Positions 20,643-29,863 of a stretch of DNA of 64,000 nt are shown piece after piece (the stretch's first letter is position 1; every line of letters starts with the position of its first letter). The notes beneath the pieces were generated by a model. That model was given only the letters and a program-made list of their open reading frames with translations. It did no database searches and had not been told where the DNA came from. A program made the translations under genes and the position numbers. The DNA lies in contig NZ_AMXN01000001.1 in assembly GCF_000332645.1 (NCBI RefSeq), forward strand, positions 62,001-126,000. The letters are read 5' to 3'. Origin of the DNA: Bacillus inaquosorum KCTC 13429 (GTDB lineage Bacteria > Bacillota > Bacilli > Bacillales > Bacillaceae).

Positions 20643-21746
20643 TTACCGGGAAAAAATCGTTCTGTAGGGCAGAACGGACGAATCAACCGGCATAAGCAAA
20701 TAACTGTAAAGAAAATAACAAACAACGATAGCGATATAGATAAGGGCATTCGATTTTTCATCAAAGATCCTGACGAAATAAGGGACTAAGATCATTTGAT
20801 ACAGGCCGAAATAGATATTGAATCTGGCAAAGATCACGTCCTTTGTGGCCAAAAGCCCGAACAAAAACCCGAGCAGGCACAAATTGACGACGATATCGAT
20901 TTGCGGCCACAGCTTCCGCAGACGCGCTCTGTAGCAAAAGGCGAGAAACAGCGGCAGAACCAAGACAGCGATTTTGATCACATTCATTCCATTTGTGTTT
21001 GTCATGAGCCATTTTTCATAATGACTGTATGAGCTGTTTTCAAGCACAACGACAAACACAGAAATAAATTTTTGATATAAAAACGTCATGCCGAGAAATA
21101 AAGCGGATAGGCCGAATATCGCCGGTGACCAGGCTTTTCTTCTGACAATAAAGTACACTGGAATCATAATCAGCACCGAGGAATGAAAGAGCGAGCTGAT
21201 CAGCACGATCAGAAAATATCGCTTCCAGTTCCCGCTGATGATATAACGGATCGCCCAAAACAAAGCAGCGGCCACCATGTATTGCCTGATGCCGTTAAAA
21301 GACGCGTAATAATGGAAGGTTCCTAAAAATAAAAAGACACTCAGCTCAAACGGCCTTCCGTAGTCAGCGAGTGTCTTCATAATAAAGCTGTAGGTCACGG
21401 CCGCAACCGTTATATACATGATTTGGGGATCTTTCGTGATGAAATTCATCAGCCAAAGCAGTGCGGTAAAGCCCGGATCTGTCGCCATTTTCGCTGTCCC
21501 GAAACCGAATATCTGCCACACGTTTTGATAATCGCCCGCCATTTCGTACAGCAGCGTGTACGTCTGAAAATCCGTGCCGACTCTGTAGCGGAGACCCGAC
21601 ACGAGCACAAGTGAGGCGAGCGGAATCCAGATCAGAAGCTTATTCGGCCGATACCCCGTAGCGAGCGAATCGTCACGGCCGCCGCACATTTTAGCGAACC
21701 AAGACCAAATATATACAATTCCCATATTGACGGCATATACAATCAT
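20643..21746 (-). CDS. epsG: EPS polymerase EpsG (Wzy-like)
   Basis: A 367-residue polytopic membrane protein of the EpsG family with about ten helices and no soluble domain. It is the probable polymerase joining repeat units outside the membrane. A conserved periplasmic-side segment [14 protein letters not shown] lies near residues 50-63. AAAGGA precedes the ATG; it lies 3 bases after epsF. Confidence 0.9.
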   Translation of the reverse strand: MIVYAVNMGIVYIWSWFAKMCGGRDDSLATGYRPNKLLIWIPLASLVLVSGLRYRVGTDFQTYTLLYEMAGDYQNVWQIFGFGTAKMATDPGFTALLWLMNFITKDPQIMYITVAAVTYSFIMKTLADYGRPFELSVFLFLGTFHYYASFNGIRQYMVAAALFWAIRYIISGNWKRYFLIVLISSLFHSSVLIMIPVYFIVRRKAWSPAIFGLSALFLGMTFLYQKFISVFVVVLENSSYSHYEKWLMTNTNGMNVIKIAVLVLPLFLAFCYRARLRKLWPQIDIVVNLCLLGFLFGLLATKDVIFARFNIYFGLYQMILVPYFVRIFDEKSNALIYIAIVVCYFLYSYLLMPVDSSVLPYRTIFSR

Positions 21747-21749
21747 CGT

Positions 21750-22898
21750 TTATAGTCCTTTTCCGCTGCTGATGTTGTACACATTCAGCAGCTCTCCTAC
21801 ATTTTGCTGTGCATCGTAGCCGAGTTCGGCAAGTGTTTCTTTGATGAGCTCCCGCTTCGGCCTGCCTGAGGCGGCCGCCCTTGCAATGGTTTCAGCCCAG
21901 ATACCGATCGGCTCAGAAAGACTCAATCTCGTCACAAGCCCGAGACCGGCGTCGACTTTTTCTGTAATGTTGTCTGAAATGATGCATGGAAGCCCCGATG
22001 CCTGCGCTTCCACAAGCACAACCGGCAAGCCTTCGTACAGAGACGGCATGACAAACACATCAAATGTGCGCATCAATTCATGAATGCGTTCTTCAGTGCC
22101 TAAAAAAAGGACCTCTGAAAGCAGATTCAGCCGCCGCACCTCCTCTTCCATTTTCTCGCGCAGCGGCCCGTCTCCTGCGAGAACGAGCTGAAAGCGGACC
22201 CCTCGTTCCTTGAGATGTGCGGCAAGCTTTAGCAGAAACGCGTGGTTTTTCACTTCATGAAACCGGGCCACATGGCCAATGATCAGACGGTCAGCCGCTA
22301 TGCCGCGTGCTGTTTTTTCTTCATCAGCCCTCTGCCCATTTGGAGCGAACAAATCAAGATCAATCCCGTTCGGAAGGAGATGAACGCGCTCCCTTTCCAT
22401 GTTGGACTGCCCGAATAAAAACCTGCCCGCATCCTCTCCGCAGGCACACAATGCTGTCGCATTCGCCAAGATAAGCTGCCTAAACACCATCAGCTGCAGG
22501 CGATCCTTCCAATTGAAGCCGGTCTTCCACGACGTATTGTGGGAATGGCATACCCTGACCGGCACTCCGGCAAGCCTTGCCGCAAGGGCGATAAAGCCCG
22601 TTTGGAAATCCGTGTGGGCATGGACCGCGCTGAACGGCCCGTTATCTTTTATCGTGTTTCTCACATTCCTCACAAATGTAAGGGGATTGCTTTGTCCGAT
22701 GCTCGGGACATAAAAAAGCCGCCCGCCTAAAGATAAAATTTCTTCATCATAAGCGCACGGATCATTTCGATACGTTAAAAAATCAAATTGTACTATGCTT
22801 CTGTCCATTTTCCGATATAAATTCATCACCATGGTTTCCGCGCCGCCCCTGTTCATGCCGCTGAGAACATGGAGCACGCGTTTTTGGCTGCTACTCAT
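21750..22898 (-). CDS. epsF: Family 4 glycosyltransferase EpsF
   Basis: A GT-B fold glycosyltransferase of about 382 residues with an N-terminal GGAETMVMNL segment and the C-terminal nucleotide-sugar site VMPSLYEGLPVVLVEAQASG. The start is ambiguous: ATG 22898 encodes MSSSQKR, while an in-frame TTG at 22907 has the better-spaced AAGGA. Either overlaps the end of epsE. Confidence 0.9.
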   Translation of the reverse strand: MSSSQKRVLHVLSGMNRGGAETMVMNLYRKMDRSIVQFDFLTYRNDPCAYDEEILSLGGRLFYVPSIGQSNPLTFVRNVRNTIKDNGPFSAVHAHTDFQTGFIALAARLAGVPVRVCHSHNTSWKTGFNWKDRLQLMVFRQLILANATALCACGEDAGRFLFGQSNMERERVHLLPNGIDLDLFAPNGQRADEEKTARGIAADRLIIGHVARFHEVKNHAFLLKLAAHLKERGVRFQLVLAGDGPLREKMEEEVRRLNLLSEVLFLGTEERIHELMRTFDVFVMPSLYEGLPVVLVEAQASGLPCIISDNITEKVDAGLGLVTRLSLSEPIGIWAETIARAAASGRPKRELIKETLAELGYDAQQNVGELLNVYNISSGKGL

Positions 22899-23727
22899 GC
22901 TTGACAAGCCCTTCCTTTTGGTTCGTCACTCTATTTTTGTGGTAGCGGTTCATCACGGCTGGAGGCATAAACGCGCGGATTAACGGTTTTGCGATATATA
23001 TGTAATCATATAAAGGGAGCTTCAAACGTCTGCATGCCTGATAGACAAGGATGGCATTGTCAATTGAATACGTAAATGACCGCCGTTTGAATGCATCGCT
23101 GTCTTCCCTTACTTTATACAAGGCCTCCTGGAGATTGTAGCCCCTGAAGCCCTCTTCAAAAAAGCGAAGCCACAAATCAATATCCTCCATCCGTCTCGTC
23201 CGCCGCACCGAACGGTAGCCTTTCAGCGTGCGGTAGGCGCTGGCTCTCATCATAATCGTTCCGTGGCAAAACGGGGTCCCTTTTGCCATGATGGCCGGCT
23301 CTGGAACAGAAGGCAGGATGCGTGTGCCTCTTACGCCACATTCATCAAACACAAGCATGCCGGTGCCAACCACCTGATAGTGGCGGTGTTTTTCTAAAAA
23401 CGCGACCTGCTTTTCCAGACGGCGCGGAAACGAAAGATCGTCTCCGTCCTGGCGGGCGATATATTCGCCTGTCACATGCGAAAGACAATGATTTAATGAG
23501 GCGGCAAGCCGCTTGTTAGTTTTGTTTTGAATCAGCTTGATGCGGTCGCTGTAATGAGCGGCATACTGCTTCGCAATGCGGAGCGTGCCGTCTGTTGACG
23601 CATCATCGCACATAATCAGCTCCCAATTTTTATAGGACTGGCTGAGAATGGATTCAATGCTTTCCGCCAAAGTGCGTTCACAATTATAAATGCCCATAAT
23701 GACAGAAACTTTCGGTCCTGAGTTCAT
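22891..23727 (-). CDS. epsE: Glycosyltransferase and flagellar clutch EpsE
   Basis: A 278-residue GT2 enzyme. The DXD motif is Asp94-Gly95-Asp96 (ARQDGDD), and Lys106, which I recall as important for the separate flagellar clutch activity in B. subtilis, is present. EpsE both makes EPS and disengages the flagellar rotor through FliG, coupling matrix production to loss of motility. It overlaps epsD at its start by 4 bases and epsF at its end. Confidence 0.94.
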   Translation of the reverse strand: MNSGPKVSVIMGIYNCERTLAESIESILSQSYKNWELIMCDDASTDGTLRIAKQYAAHYSDRIKLIQNKTNKRLAASLNHCLSHVTGEYIARQDGDDLSFPRRLEKQVAFLEKHRHYQVVGTGMLVFDECGVRGTRILPSVPEPAIMAKGTPFCHGTIMMRASAYRTLKGYRSVRRTRRMEDIDLWLRFFEEGFRGYNLQEALYKVREDSDAFKRRSFTYSIDNAILVYQACRRLKLPLYDYIYIAKPLIRAFMPPAVMNRYHKNRVTNQKEGLVKHE

Positions 23728-24869
23728 ACGCTTTTCTCCTTTGTATCCATATCCATGTACGCGGAATAAATATCTGCCATTTCTTCCACCGTTCGCGCCT
23801 CCGAAAAGCGCAAGGCTGTTTTTCGGCCTTCCTGTCCCAGCCTTCTGCAGAGTTCCGGCTGATTGTAAAGCTGTTCAATCCGGCGGGCAAAAGCGGCACC
23901 GTCACCGATTTTGACCAGAAAACCGTTTTCTCTATCCCGGATGATTTCCCGATGCCCGCGGTTATCCGTGGCAATCGCCGGTTTTTCCGCCGCCATCCCC
24001 TCAAGCACATTCATGCCGAGGCCTTCTCTGATGCTGGATGCGACAGATACATCTGCCAGCTGAATCAGCTCGTGAATGTCGCGGCAAAAGCCGTAAAAGC
24101 GGACATTGCCGGAAGCGCCAAGCTTTTCAGCCAACGTTCGATACGTTTGTTCCATCGCCCCTTCTCCGGCAAAAACAAGGCGGAGCGACGGAATTTTTTC
24201 TTTCAGCAAGGCTGCGGCTTCAATTAACAGCTTCTGGTTTTTGTTCAGATTGAGCTCAGCCGGATAAACCAATATAAAATCGTCTTCACGGAATCCGTGT
24301 TTTTCTCTGAGTCTTTGCTGTTCTTCCAGGCTGACAGGCCGGAACCGATCGGTATTGACGCCGATGCCGTGAATTTTTTGCGTCTTTCCGCCCGGCCTTT
24401 GAAGTCCTTTTGCCCGAGTGTAATCCTCTTCATTGATCGTGATCAGGCAGTCGGTATATGCCGAAAGCCATTTCTCAACCGGATAGTAAAGAAGCCAATT
24501 TTTTATCGGCGCTCCGCTGCAGAAGTGAAAGCCGTGCGCTGTGTACAGCACCTTTGTTCCGTGCCGCCTTGCCTGCCTCGCCGCTAGTCTGGCGAGCACG
24601 CCGCCGACCGGCGTATGGCAATGGACAATGTCATATTGATTGGTGTCGATCACGTCCTTCAGCTGTCTGTAAACGGCCAGATTCTGAGGATGAAAGGGTG
24701 ATCTGCGAATCGGGATGGAGAATTTCTCATCCACATACGGCAGCTTGGTTTGTCCGCTCGCGGCGACATGAACCTCCCAGCCCATTCGTTTAAACCATTT
24801 AAAGTAAGGGAGGTGAAAGGCCTTAAAATGATAATCAACAGTCGCGCAAAACAAGATCTTTTTCGTCAT
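23724..24869 (-). CDS. epsD: Family 4 glycosyltransferase EpsD
   Basis: A 381-residue GT4 enzyme. The N-terminal KILFCATVDYHF starts the acceptor-binding domain. HCHTPVGGVLARLA and the late SSIREGLGMNVLEGMA are typical of the family and of its EX7E nucleotide-sugar site. The ATG at 24869 is chosen: GGGGGA is six bases or so upstream, whereas the GTG two codons earlier abuts the ribosome site. It is 11 bases from epsC. Confidence 0.92.
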   Translation of the reverse strand: MTKKILFCATVDYHFKAFHLPYFKWFKRMGWEVHVAASGQTKLPYVDEKFSIPIRRSPFHPQNLAVYRQLKDVIDTNQYDIVHCHTPVGGVLARLAARQARRHGTKVLYTAHGFHFCSGAPIKNWLLYYPVEKWLSAYTDCLITINEEDYTRAKGLQRPGGKTQKIHGIGVNTDRFRPVSLEEQQRLREKHGFREDDFILVYPAELNLNKNQKLLIEAAALLKEKIPSLRLVFAGEGAMEQTYRTLAEKLGASGNVRFYGFCRDIHELIQLADVSVASSIREGLGMNVLEGMAAEKPAIATDNRGHREIIRDRENGFLVKIGDGAAFARRIEQLYNQPELCRRLGQEGRKTALRFSEARTVEEMADIYSAYMDMDTKEKSV

Positions 24870-24880
24870 CTTCACTCCCC

Positions 24881-26677
24881 CTAATGAACACTGGCAGCCG
24901 TCATTTTGTCTGATGTATTGATCGCCGCAAACAGCCTCGCTCTCATATCGGCTTCCGGCAGCTCATTAAAATCCTCGATAAAGCGCATCAGCACTAGCCA
25001 ATCGCCGTCCACCGCTTTGCCGATATGGATTTTCGGAAAGATTTGTTCAGCGTGCACTTCATTTTTATTCAGCAATTCCTCATACATTTTTTCACCGGGA
25101 CGAATGCCTGTGAATTCGATTGGAATCTGCTCAGTCGTGTAGCCGGACAAATGAATGAGGTTTTTGGCAAGATCCACAATCTTTACGGGCTCTCCCATAT
25201 CGAGAACGAAAATCTGACGCCCCTTCGCCAGTGCCCCGGCCTGAATGACAAGCCTTGAGGCCTCGGGAATCGTCATGAAATAGCGGGTCATCGCCGGATG
25301 TGTCACCGTCACCGGGCCGCCTTTTTCAATCTGTTTTTTGAAAATCGGAATGACGCTGCCGCGGCTCCCGAGCACATTGCCGAAGCGGACAGCGACAAAT
25401 TTTGTGCTGCTGACTTTTCCGAGATTCATAATAATCATTTCGGCGAAACGTTTTGTCGCCCCCATTACATTGGCCGGGTTCACCGCTTTGTCCGATGAAA
25501 TCAGCACGAACGTTTCTGTTCCCGACATATCGGCTGCTTCCGCGACATTTTTTGTTCCGATGATGTTGTTTTTGACAGCCTCTTCAGGATTGTGTTCCAT
25601 TAAAGGCACATGCTTATGGGCAGCTGCATGGTAGACAACGTGCGGCTCGTACTTCTTCATCAAGGTAAACATTTTATCGCGGTCCTGCACATCCGCAATT
25701 TCCGTATGGAACACAATCTGTTTGCCGAACCGTCCGTTCAGCTCTGTATAAATTGAATGAATGCTGTTTTCTCCATGGCCGAGCAGAATGATTTCCTTAG
25801 GCTGAAACGTGCTGATCTGTCGGCAGATTTCCGAGCCGATTGATCCGCCCGCTCCCGTGACAAGAACTGTTTTTCCCTTGATGCGGTTCGAAATTTCGCT
25901 TGTGTCGAGGGTCACCGGCTTTCTGCCGAGCAAATCCTCAGCTTTTACATCTCTGATTTGCCCGGCAGTTCGTGTGCCAAGCAGCATTTCATCAAAATGA
26001 GGCATAATTTTAATGTTTACTCCAGTTCGCACACATTCTTTATATAACACCTGAAGCTCATGGGTGCGGAGTGAAGGAATGGCAATAATAATATAGTTAA
26101 TTTTGAGCTTTTGCACCGCGGGCATGATACTTTCTTTTCCGCCGATCACGGGAAGCCCCATAATTTCTAATTTATGCTTCGTTTGGTCGTCATCAATAAA
26201 AGCGACAGGTATGATGTCAGGATCATCTTTTGAAAGCAGCTGCCTGACCATCAAAGTCCCTCCTGAGCCCGCCCCGATAATCAGGGCGCGGGACGAGGCG
26301 CTGCGGTTTTTTCTGATGCTTTCTTTTAACACTCTGGACAAAACACGGGTTCCTCCGATAGACAAAAGCTGAAGCACCCAGCATGCGGTTAACAGACGGA
26401 AGAACATCGTATGATACACAGCATACTGTATGACGCCGGTCACAGCGGCTGAAAGGGTAATGCCCTTAAGCAGGACGATCAGCTCACCGATTCCGGTGTA
26501 TGTCCACACCTGTTTATACTGACGGAACAGGAAAGCACATACATGATAGCTGAGGAGCAAGCTGACAGCGGTAAGCAATAATGCTCCGGAGTCATAAAAT
26601 TGATAGGAATCTTTTAAAAATTGATATCCTGCAATAACTGAATTTAAAACGAGATAAGTATCCAGCGCAATAATCAT
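24881..26677 (-). CDS. epsC: Membrane nucleotide-sugar 4,6-dehydratase/epimerase EpsC
   Basis: A 598-residue CapD/PglF-type protein. Four N-terminal membrane helices are followed by a CoA-binding-like domain (IIGAGSGGTLM) and an SDR dehydratase domain with the NAD motif VTGAGGSIGSE near residue 273. It is expected to make the 4-keto sugar that EpsN and EpsM use. The start is uncertain: ATG 26677 gives the length I remember, but an in-frame TTG at 26701 has a strong GGGGGG at good spacing and would add the basic residues SYRRRLS before helix 1. Confidence 0.9.
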   Translation of the reverse strand: MIIALDTYLVLNSVIAGYQFLKDSYQFYDSGALLLTAVSLLLSYHVCAFLFRQYKQVWTYTGIGELIVLLKGITLSAAVTGVIQYAVYHTMFFRLLTACWVLQLLSIGGTRVLSRVLKESIRKNRSASSRALIIGAGSGGTLMVRQLLSKDDPDIIPVAFIDDDQTKHKLEIMGLPVIGGKESIMPAVQKLKINYIIIAIPSLRTHELQVLYKECVRTGVNIKIMPHFDEMLLGTRTAGQIRDVKAEDLLGRKPVTLDTSEISNRIKGKTVLVTGAGGSIGSEICRQISTFQPKEIILLGHGENSIHSIYTELNGRFGKQIVFHTEIADVQDRDKMFTLMKKYEPHVVYHAAAHKHVPLMEHNPEEAVKNNIIGTKNVAEAADMSGTETFVLISSDKAVNPANVMGATKRFAEMIIMNLGKVSSTKFVAVRFGNVLGSRGSVIPIFKKQIEKGGPVTVTHPAMTRYFMTIPEASRLVIQAGALAKGRQIFVLDMGEPVKIVDLAKNLIHLSGYTTEQIPIEFTGIRPGEKMYEELLNKNEVHAEQIFPKIHIGKAVDGDWLVLMRFIEDFNELPEADMRARLFAAINTSDKMTAASVH

Positions 26678-26725
26678 TGACAGTCTTCTCCGGTAACTCA
26701 ACCTTTTCCCCCCTAATTCTTTTAT

Positions 26726-26778
26726 CGGTTTAGCTGCGGCGGTTTTCGTCCTCAAAAAAATCGGCAGCAGCTAAACCG
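26726..26778 (-). promoter_or_regulatory. Terminator-like hairpin with a competing 12-base alternative stem before epsC
   Basis: On the minus strand CGGTTTAGCTGC (26778-26767) can pair weakly with the following CCGA ahead of seven T residues, a terminator-like form. It can instead pair perfectly over 12 bases with GCAGCTAAACCG (26737-26726), which would leave the T run in a loop. The repeat lies immediately downstream of the EAR element and upstream of the likely epsC start. The sequence is seen directly; the switching role is inference. Confidence 0.45.
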
Positions 26779-26784
26779 ACAACA

Positions 26785-26930
26785 CGTCCTATGTATATAT
26801 CAGATAAGTGGGCATTTAACCCGTCCTCACGCCCCGCCAGCGACGACCAGCATCTAAGGCAGCAATATCAGCTGCCCACAGCAGAGCCGAGTGCCTCCAT
26901 TGATACAGGTCAGGAGACATCACCTTTACA
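26785..26930 (-). ncRNA. EAR (eps-associated RNA) antitermination element
   Basis: A non-coding gap of more than 200 bases separates epsB from epsC, G+C-rich on the minus strand with several short self-complementary runs (for example GGGCAGC and GCTGCC). This is exactly where Rfam places the EAR element, which in B. subtilis allows RNA polymerase to read through terminators far downstream in the eps operon. I identify it by position and general character; boundaries are approximate. Confidence 0.7.
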
Positions 26931-26936
26931 ATCCAT

Positions 26937-27620
26937 TTAGTAGGAATAGTGTTCCGATTTCTTCATTTTCTTTTTGTTTAAAAGTGCGCCTAACAGCTTT
27001 GCATTGGATTGTTCCAGGGCATCCTTCGCTTTTAGGACGGTATCGGTTTTCGTTTTTCCGCTTAAGACGACGAGCACGCTGCCGTCTGTCTGATTTGCTA
27101 AAATCTGAGCATCTGCTACAGCCAAAAGCGGAGGGGAATCAAAGATGACGAGGCTGAATTGTTCATAGATGTCCGAGATTAAATCTCCCATTGCTTTTGA
27201 AGACAGCAGTTCAGCCGGATTCGGGGGGGTCGGTCCGCTTGTCAGCACATATAAGTTATCGATCGGTGTCTTTTGCACCGTCTCACTGAGTGAAGCATTA
27301 CCGACCAGCACATTTGTCAGCCCGGTTACATTCTCAATCTGGAACGTCTGATTGATGGTCGGCTTTCTTAAATCGGCATCCACCAGCAGCACTTTCTTTT
27401 CCTGCTGCTGCGCAAAGACAGCCGCAAGATTCGCTGCACTGAACGATTTACCTTCACCAGGCACAGAGGAGGTGACGAGGATAGACCGCAAGTTGGTCTG
27501 GACGGATGAAAACTCAATGTTTGTCCGAATGGTGCGATATTGTTCCGCAACAATTGATTTATTGTGTAAAACGGATATTTGAGCCAAACCTCGCCTTGCT
27601 TTCTTTTTTCTAAAGATCAC
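26937..27620 (-). CDS. epsB: Tyrosine kinase EpsB (BY-kinase catalytic subunit)
   Basis: A 227-residue BY-kinase. Walker A is SSVPGEGKS near residues 51-59, Walker A' is [11 protein letters not shown], and Walker B is LVIFDSPP. The C-terminal SEHYSY carries tyrosines 225 and 227, the autophosphorylation sites of the B. subtilis enzyme. It works with its membrane activator EpsA to control polymer length. The start is GTG 27620 with GGGGAG eight bases upstream; the in-frame GTG three codons earlier abuts the ribosome site. Confidence 0.94.
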   Translation of the reverse strand: MIFRKKKARRGLAQISVLHNKSIVAEQYRTIRTNIEFSSVQTNLRSILVTSSVPGEGKSFSAANLAAVFAQQQEKKVLLVDADLRKPTINQTFQIENVTGLTNVLVGNASLSETVQKTPIDNLYVLTSGPTPPNPAELLSSKAMGDLISDIYEQFSLVIFDSPPLLAVADAQILANQTDGSVLVVLSGKTKTDTVLKAKDALEQSNAKLLGALLNKKKMKKSEHYSY

Positions 27621-27625
27621 TCGCT

Positions 27626-28330
27626 TCACTCCCCGAAATGTTTTATCCCGCGATTCCGCCCTTTTTGGACATCAGGGACGGAGCCTAAGCATGGCAATCC
27701 GGTTCTCTCGCTGAGCTGACGTGCGCTTTTGCACGAATCATCGAGAAAATGCAGAAAAAATGCCAGTGTAATGCCGCCCATGACAGCAGCGCCAAAAGCC
27801 ATGACCATATTTCGCAGCCGGGCCGGCTTGATCATCGGGCTTTCCGAAGCTTTCGCCTCTGATAAAATATGTACGCCTTGTACATTCATTCTTTCATCTA
27901 CTTCTTTTTCAAACTTATTCACTAATGTGTTCGCAATCTCAGCCGCTTTCGCCGGATCATGATCCTGGACGGCAACGGTGATAATTTCTGATTCATTTTC
28001 ACTGCTGGTAATCACTTTTCCTTTCAGCGAGGAAGCCGATTCAGAAAGATGCAATTCCGCCTTGACCTCTTCCATCAAGGCAGTGCTTTTCATAATCGAT
28101 TGGAACGTGCTGCTGTACTGAAGATTTCGCTGGATGTCACTGAGATTCGAGTTTTCTTCACCGTCTGATTCATGAACCAGCACTTGCGTCGACGCCTGAT
28201 AGGTCGGGGAAACAACCTTAAATTGCACAAATCCCGTAATAAGGGTGACGCCGATTGTGATGAGCAGAATCAGCACGAATCTGTGTCTGACAATCGCATA
28301 TAATTCTTTAAAACTCATATTCTCATTCAT
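27626..28330 (-). CDS. epsA: EpsA, membrane modulator of EpsB and chain length (Wzz-like)
   Basis: A 234-residue Wzz-family protein with two membrane helices (about 18-38 and 176-198) around an extracellular domain and a short cytoplasmic C-terminal tail that would activate EpsB. First gene of the 15-gene operon. The frame is open for 28 codons further upstream, but ATG 28330 matches the family start, with AAGG upstream at slightly long spacing. Confidence 0.93.
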   Translation of the reverse strand: MNENMSFKELYAIVRHRFVLILLITIGVTLITGFVQFKVVSPTYQASTQVLVHESDGEENSNLSDIQRNLQYSSTFQSIMKSTALMEEVKAELHLSESASSLKGKVITSSENESEIITVAVQDHDPAKAAEIANTLVNKFEKEVDERMNVQGVHILSEAKASESPMIKPARLRNMVMAFGAAVMGGITLAFFLHFLDDSCKSARQLSERTGLPCLGSVPDVQKGRNRGIKHFGE

Positions 28331-28378
28331 GTATTCATAGCCTTCAGGCTTCCCGCGCCCCTTTCTGTTAATGATTGG

Positions 28379-28384
28379 ATTATA
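28379..28384 (-). promoter_or_regulatory. epsA -10 element
   Basis: A perfect minus-strand TATAAT lies about 50 bases before epsA. No good -35 is visible at 16-18 bases (TTTTAA is the best), so the promoter is weak or activator-assisted. It is about 45 bases downstream of the SinR-type palindrome. Confidence 0.5.
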
Positions 28385-28427
28385 AAAGAAAACTTTATTA
28401 TTTAAAAATTGCAAAATAAGCCAATAA

Positions 28428-28443
28428 GTTCTCTTTAGAGAAC
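28428..28443. promoter_or_regulatory. SinR operator upstream of epsA
   Basis: GTTCTCTTTAGAGAAC is two inverted copies of the SinR half-site GTTCTYT. It lies between epsA and slrR, the known place where SinR represses the eps operon. A further single half-site AAAGAAC occurs at 28499-28505 in the slrR promoter. Confidence 0.85.
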
Positions 28444-28493
28444 AAAATCATGATTTTCCTCTTATTTACTGCACTTCCCTTATTATTTTAAAT

Positions 28494-28522
28494 TTTATAA
28501 AGAACGAATAATTCCTTATAAT
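28494..28522 (+). promoter_or_regulatory. slrR promoter with SinR half-site in the spacer
   Basis: TATAAT (28517-28522) with a weak -35 TTTATA (28494-28499) at 17 bases; AAAGAAC, a SinR half-site, overlaps the end of the -35. SinR repression of slrR is established in B. subtilis. Confidence 0.6.
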
Positions 28523-28561
28523 GAACGAAATAACGACAGGAATAGAGGAGAATTACATATC

Positions 28562-29020
28562 ATGATTGGAAGAATTATCCGTTTGTACCGTAAAAGAAAA
28601 GGCTATTCTATAAATCAGCTGGCTGTTGAGTCAGGTGTATCTAAATCCTATTTAAGCAAGATTGAAAGAGGCGTTCATACGAATCCGTCCGTTCAATTTT
28701 TAAAAAAAGTTTCCGCCACACTGGATGTAGAATTAACAGAATTATTCGACGCAGAAACGATGATGTATGAAAAAATCAGCGGCGGTGAAGAAGAATGGCG
28801 CGTACATCTTGTGCAAGCCGTACAAGCCGGAATGGAAAAGGAAGAGTTGTTCACTTTTACGAACAGACTGAAGAAAGAACAGCCCGAAACCGCAACCTAC
28901 CGCAACCGTAAACTGACAGAATCCAATATAGAAGAATGGAAAGCGCTGATGGCGGAAGCAAGAGAAATCGGTTTGACCGTCCAGGAAGTCAAATCCTTTT
29001 TCAAAACGATGGGCAGATGA
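28562..29020 (+). CDS. slrR: SlrR, biofilm regulator paralogous to SinR
   Basis: A 152-residue regulator. The N-terminal XRE helix-turn-helix (residues 6-61, with YSINQLAVESGVSKSYLSKIERG) binds DNA, and the C-terminal helical domain with the anti-repressor-type dimer segment (ESNIEEWKALMAEAREIGLT) mediates pairing with SinR. SlrR traps SinR, derepressing eps and tapA and repressing motility genes. Divergent from epsA across a shared control region; GAGGAG precedes the ATG. Confidence 0.95.
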   Translation: MIGRIIRLYRKRKGYSINQLAVESGVSKSYLSKIERGVHTNPSVQFLKKVSATLDVELTELFDAETMMYEKISGGEEEWRVHLVQAVQAGMEKEELFTFTNRLKKEQPETATYRNRKLTESNIEEWKALMAEAREIGLTVQEVKSFFKTMGR

Positions 29021-29139
29021 ATATTGGTTAAGGGCTTACATTCGAATCCGCAGGGTAAATCTGTTTATAATGGGGGAAAAAGGGAGAGAAAGCGATGTCT
29101 CATAAAACAGTTACGATTCCCTTCAAAAGGAGAATAACC

Positions 29140-29331
29140 ATGGGGAAAACCGGCTACATTGGCGCTGTCATCGTTGTGGCAGCTTGTATCATCATTTTGT
29201 CTGCAGTTGTATTTTTACGGGACACAACCTATTATCAGCTCATACGCTGGACTGGAATCATACTGTTTTTCGCAGGAATTGTGATGGTTCCCGCATATTC
29301 AGCAAAAAGAAAACCCGGGAAAGAGAAGTAA
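29140..29331 (+). CDS. Small two-helix membrane protein, unknown function
   Basis: This frame encodes 63 residues from ATG 29140 (AAAGGAG eight bases upstream), or 78 from ATG 29095, which also has a usable GGGAGAG. Two hydrophobic segments, about residues 6-27 (GAVIVVAACIIILSAVVFL) and 34-53, are joined by a short polar loop, with a basic tail KRKPGKEK, so both ends are probably cytoplasmic. I do not recognise it. It occupies the place between slrR and padC where I expected pnbA, and ends in its own terminator. Confidence 0.6.
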   Translation: MGKTGYIGAVIVVAACIIILSAVVFLRDTTYYQLIRWTGIILFFAGIVMVPAYSAKRKPGKEK

Positions 29332-29350
29332 CTCTCTTTTCCGGGTTTTT
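29309..29350. terminator. Bidirectional terminator between the small membrane gene and padC
   Basis: AAACCCGG and CCGGGTTT form the base of a long stem continuing through AAAGAGA and TCTCTTT, flanked by A and T runs. It serves both converging genes and includes the stop codon of the left one. Confidence 0.85.
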
Positions 29351-29356
29351 CGTTTC

Positions 29357-29842
29357 TTACAATTTTCCCGCGCGAATATCGTCTGTCATTCCTTCATAAG
29401 GGGCTTTCGAAATCACTTCTTCATTGTCGGCACCCTCGTTTTTCAGAAATGTAATTTCCGCAAATTCAGGTACAACGTATTTTGGATACGTTTCATATTT
29501 TTCGCGGGATTCTTTCATCAGATCAATGTGGTCATTTTGATAGCAGACCGTAATTTCAGGATGTTCATGCACCCATTTCGGGAAGAAAATAATCCCGTGC
29601 ATACGTTTTTCATTCGGCATAAAGTTTAATGAAACATCTGTGCCTGTCGGCTCTGTCCAAGATACTTTATATACGCCTTCTGTCAGTTTGACAATATTGA
29701 CTTCCTGATCCCGAACCCAGCGCCCGGCAACCATTCCGCTATGAATTCTATAATCGATTGTATGGTCGTTTTTAATATAAATCTCGTATTCCCATCCGTT
29801 TTCATAAGTATAAATCATGTGGCTTCCGATAAAGTTTTCCAT
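29357..29842 (-). CDS. padC: Phenolic acid decarboxylase
   Basis: A 161-residue cytoplasmic enzyme that decarboxylates ferulic, p-coumaric and caffeic acids to vinyl phenols, detoxifying plant phenolics. The residues I recall as catalytic in the B. subtilis enzyme are all present: Tyr11 and Tyr13 (MIYTYENGW), Arg41 (AGRWV) and Glu64 (SWTEPTG). It is the second gene after yveG, 21 bases apart, under a PadR-type operator. Confidence 0.96.
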   Translation of the reverse strand: MENFIGSHMIYTYENGWEYEIYIKNDHTIDYRIHSGMVAGRWVRDQEVNIVKLTEGVYKVSWTEPTGTDVSLNFMPNEKRMHGIIFFPKWVHEHPEITVCYQNDHIDLMKESREKYETYPKYVVPEFAEITFLKNEGADNEEVISKAPYEGMTDDIRAGKL

Positions 29843-29863
29843 CTTTCACACTCTCCTTAGTCT

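Noticed and set aside
12588..28330. The eps operon as a novel polysaccharide cluster
   Set aside because: All 15 genes match epsA to epsO of B. subtilis in order and type; it is a known system.
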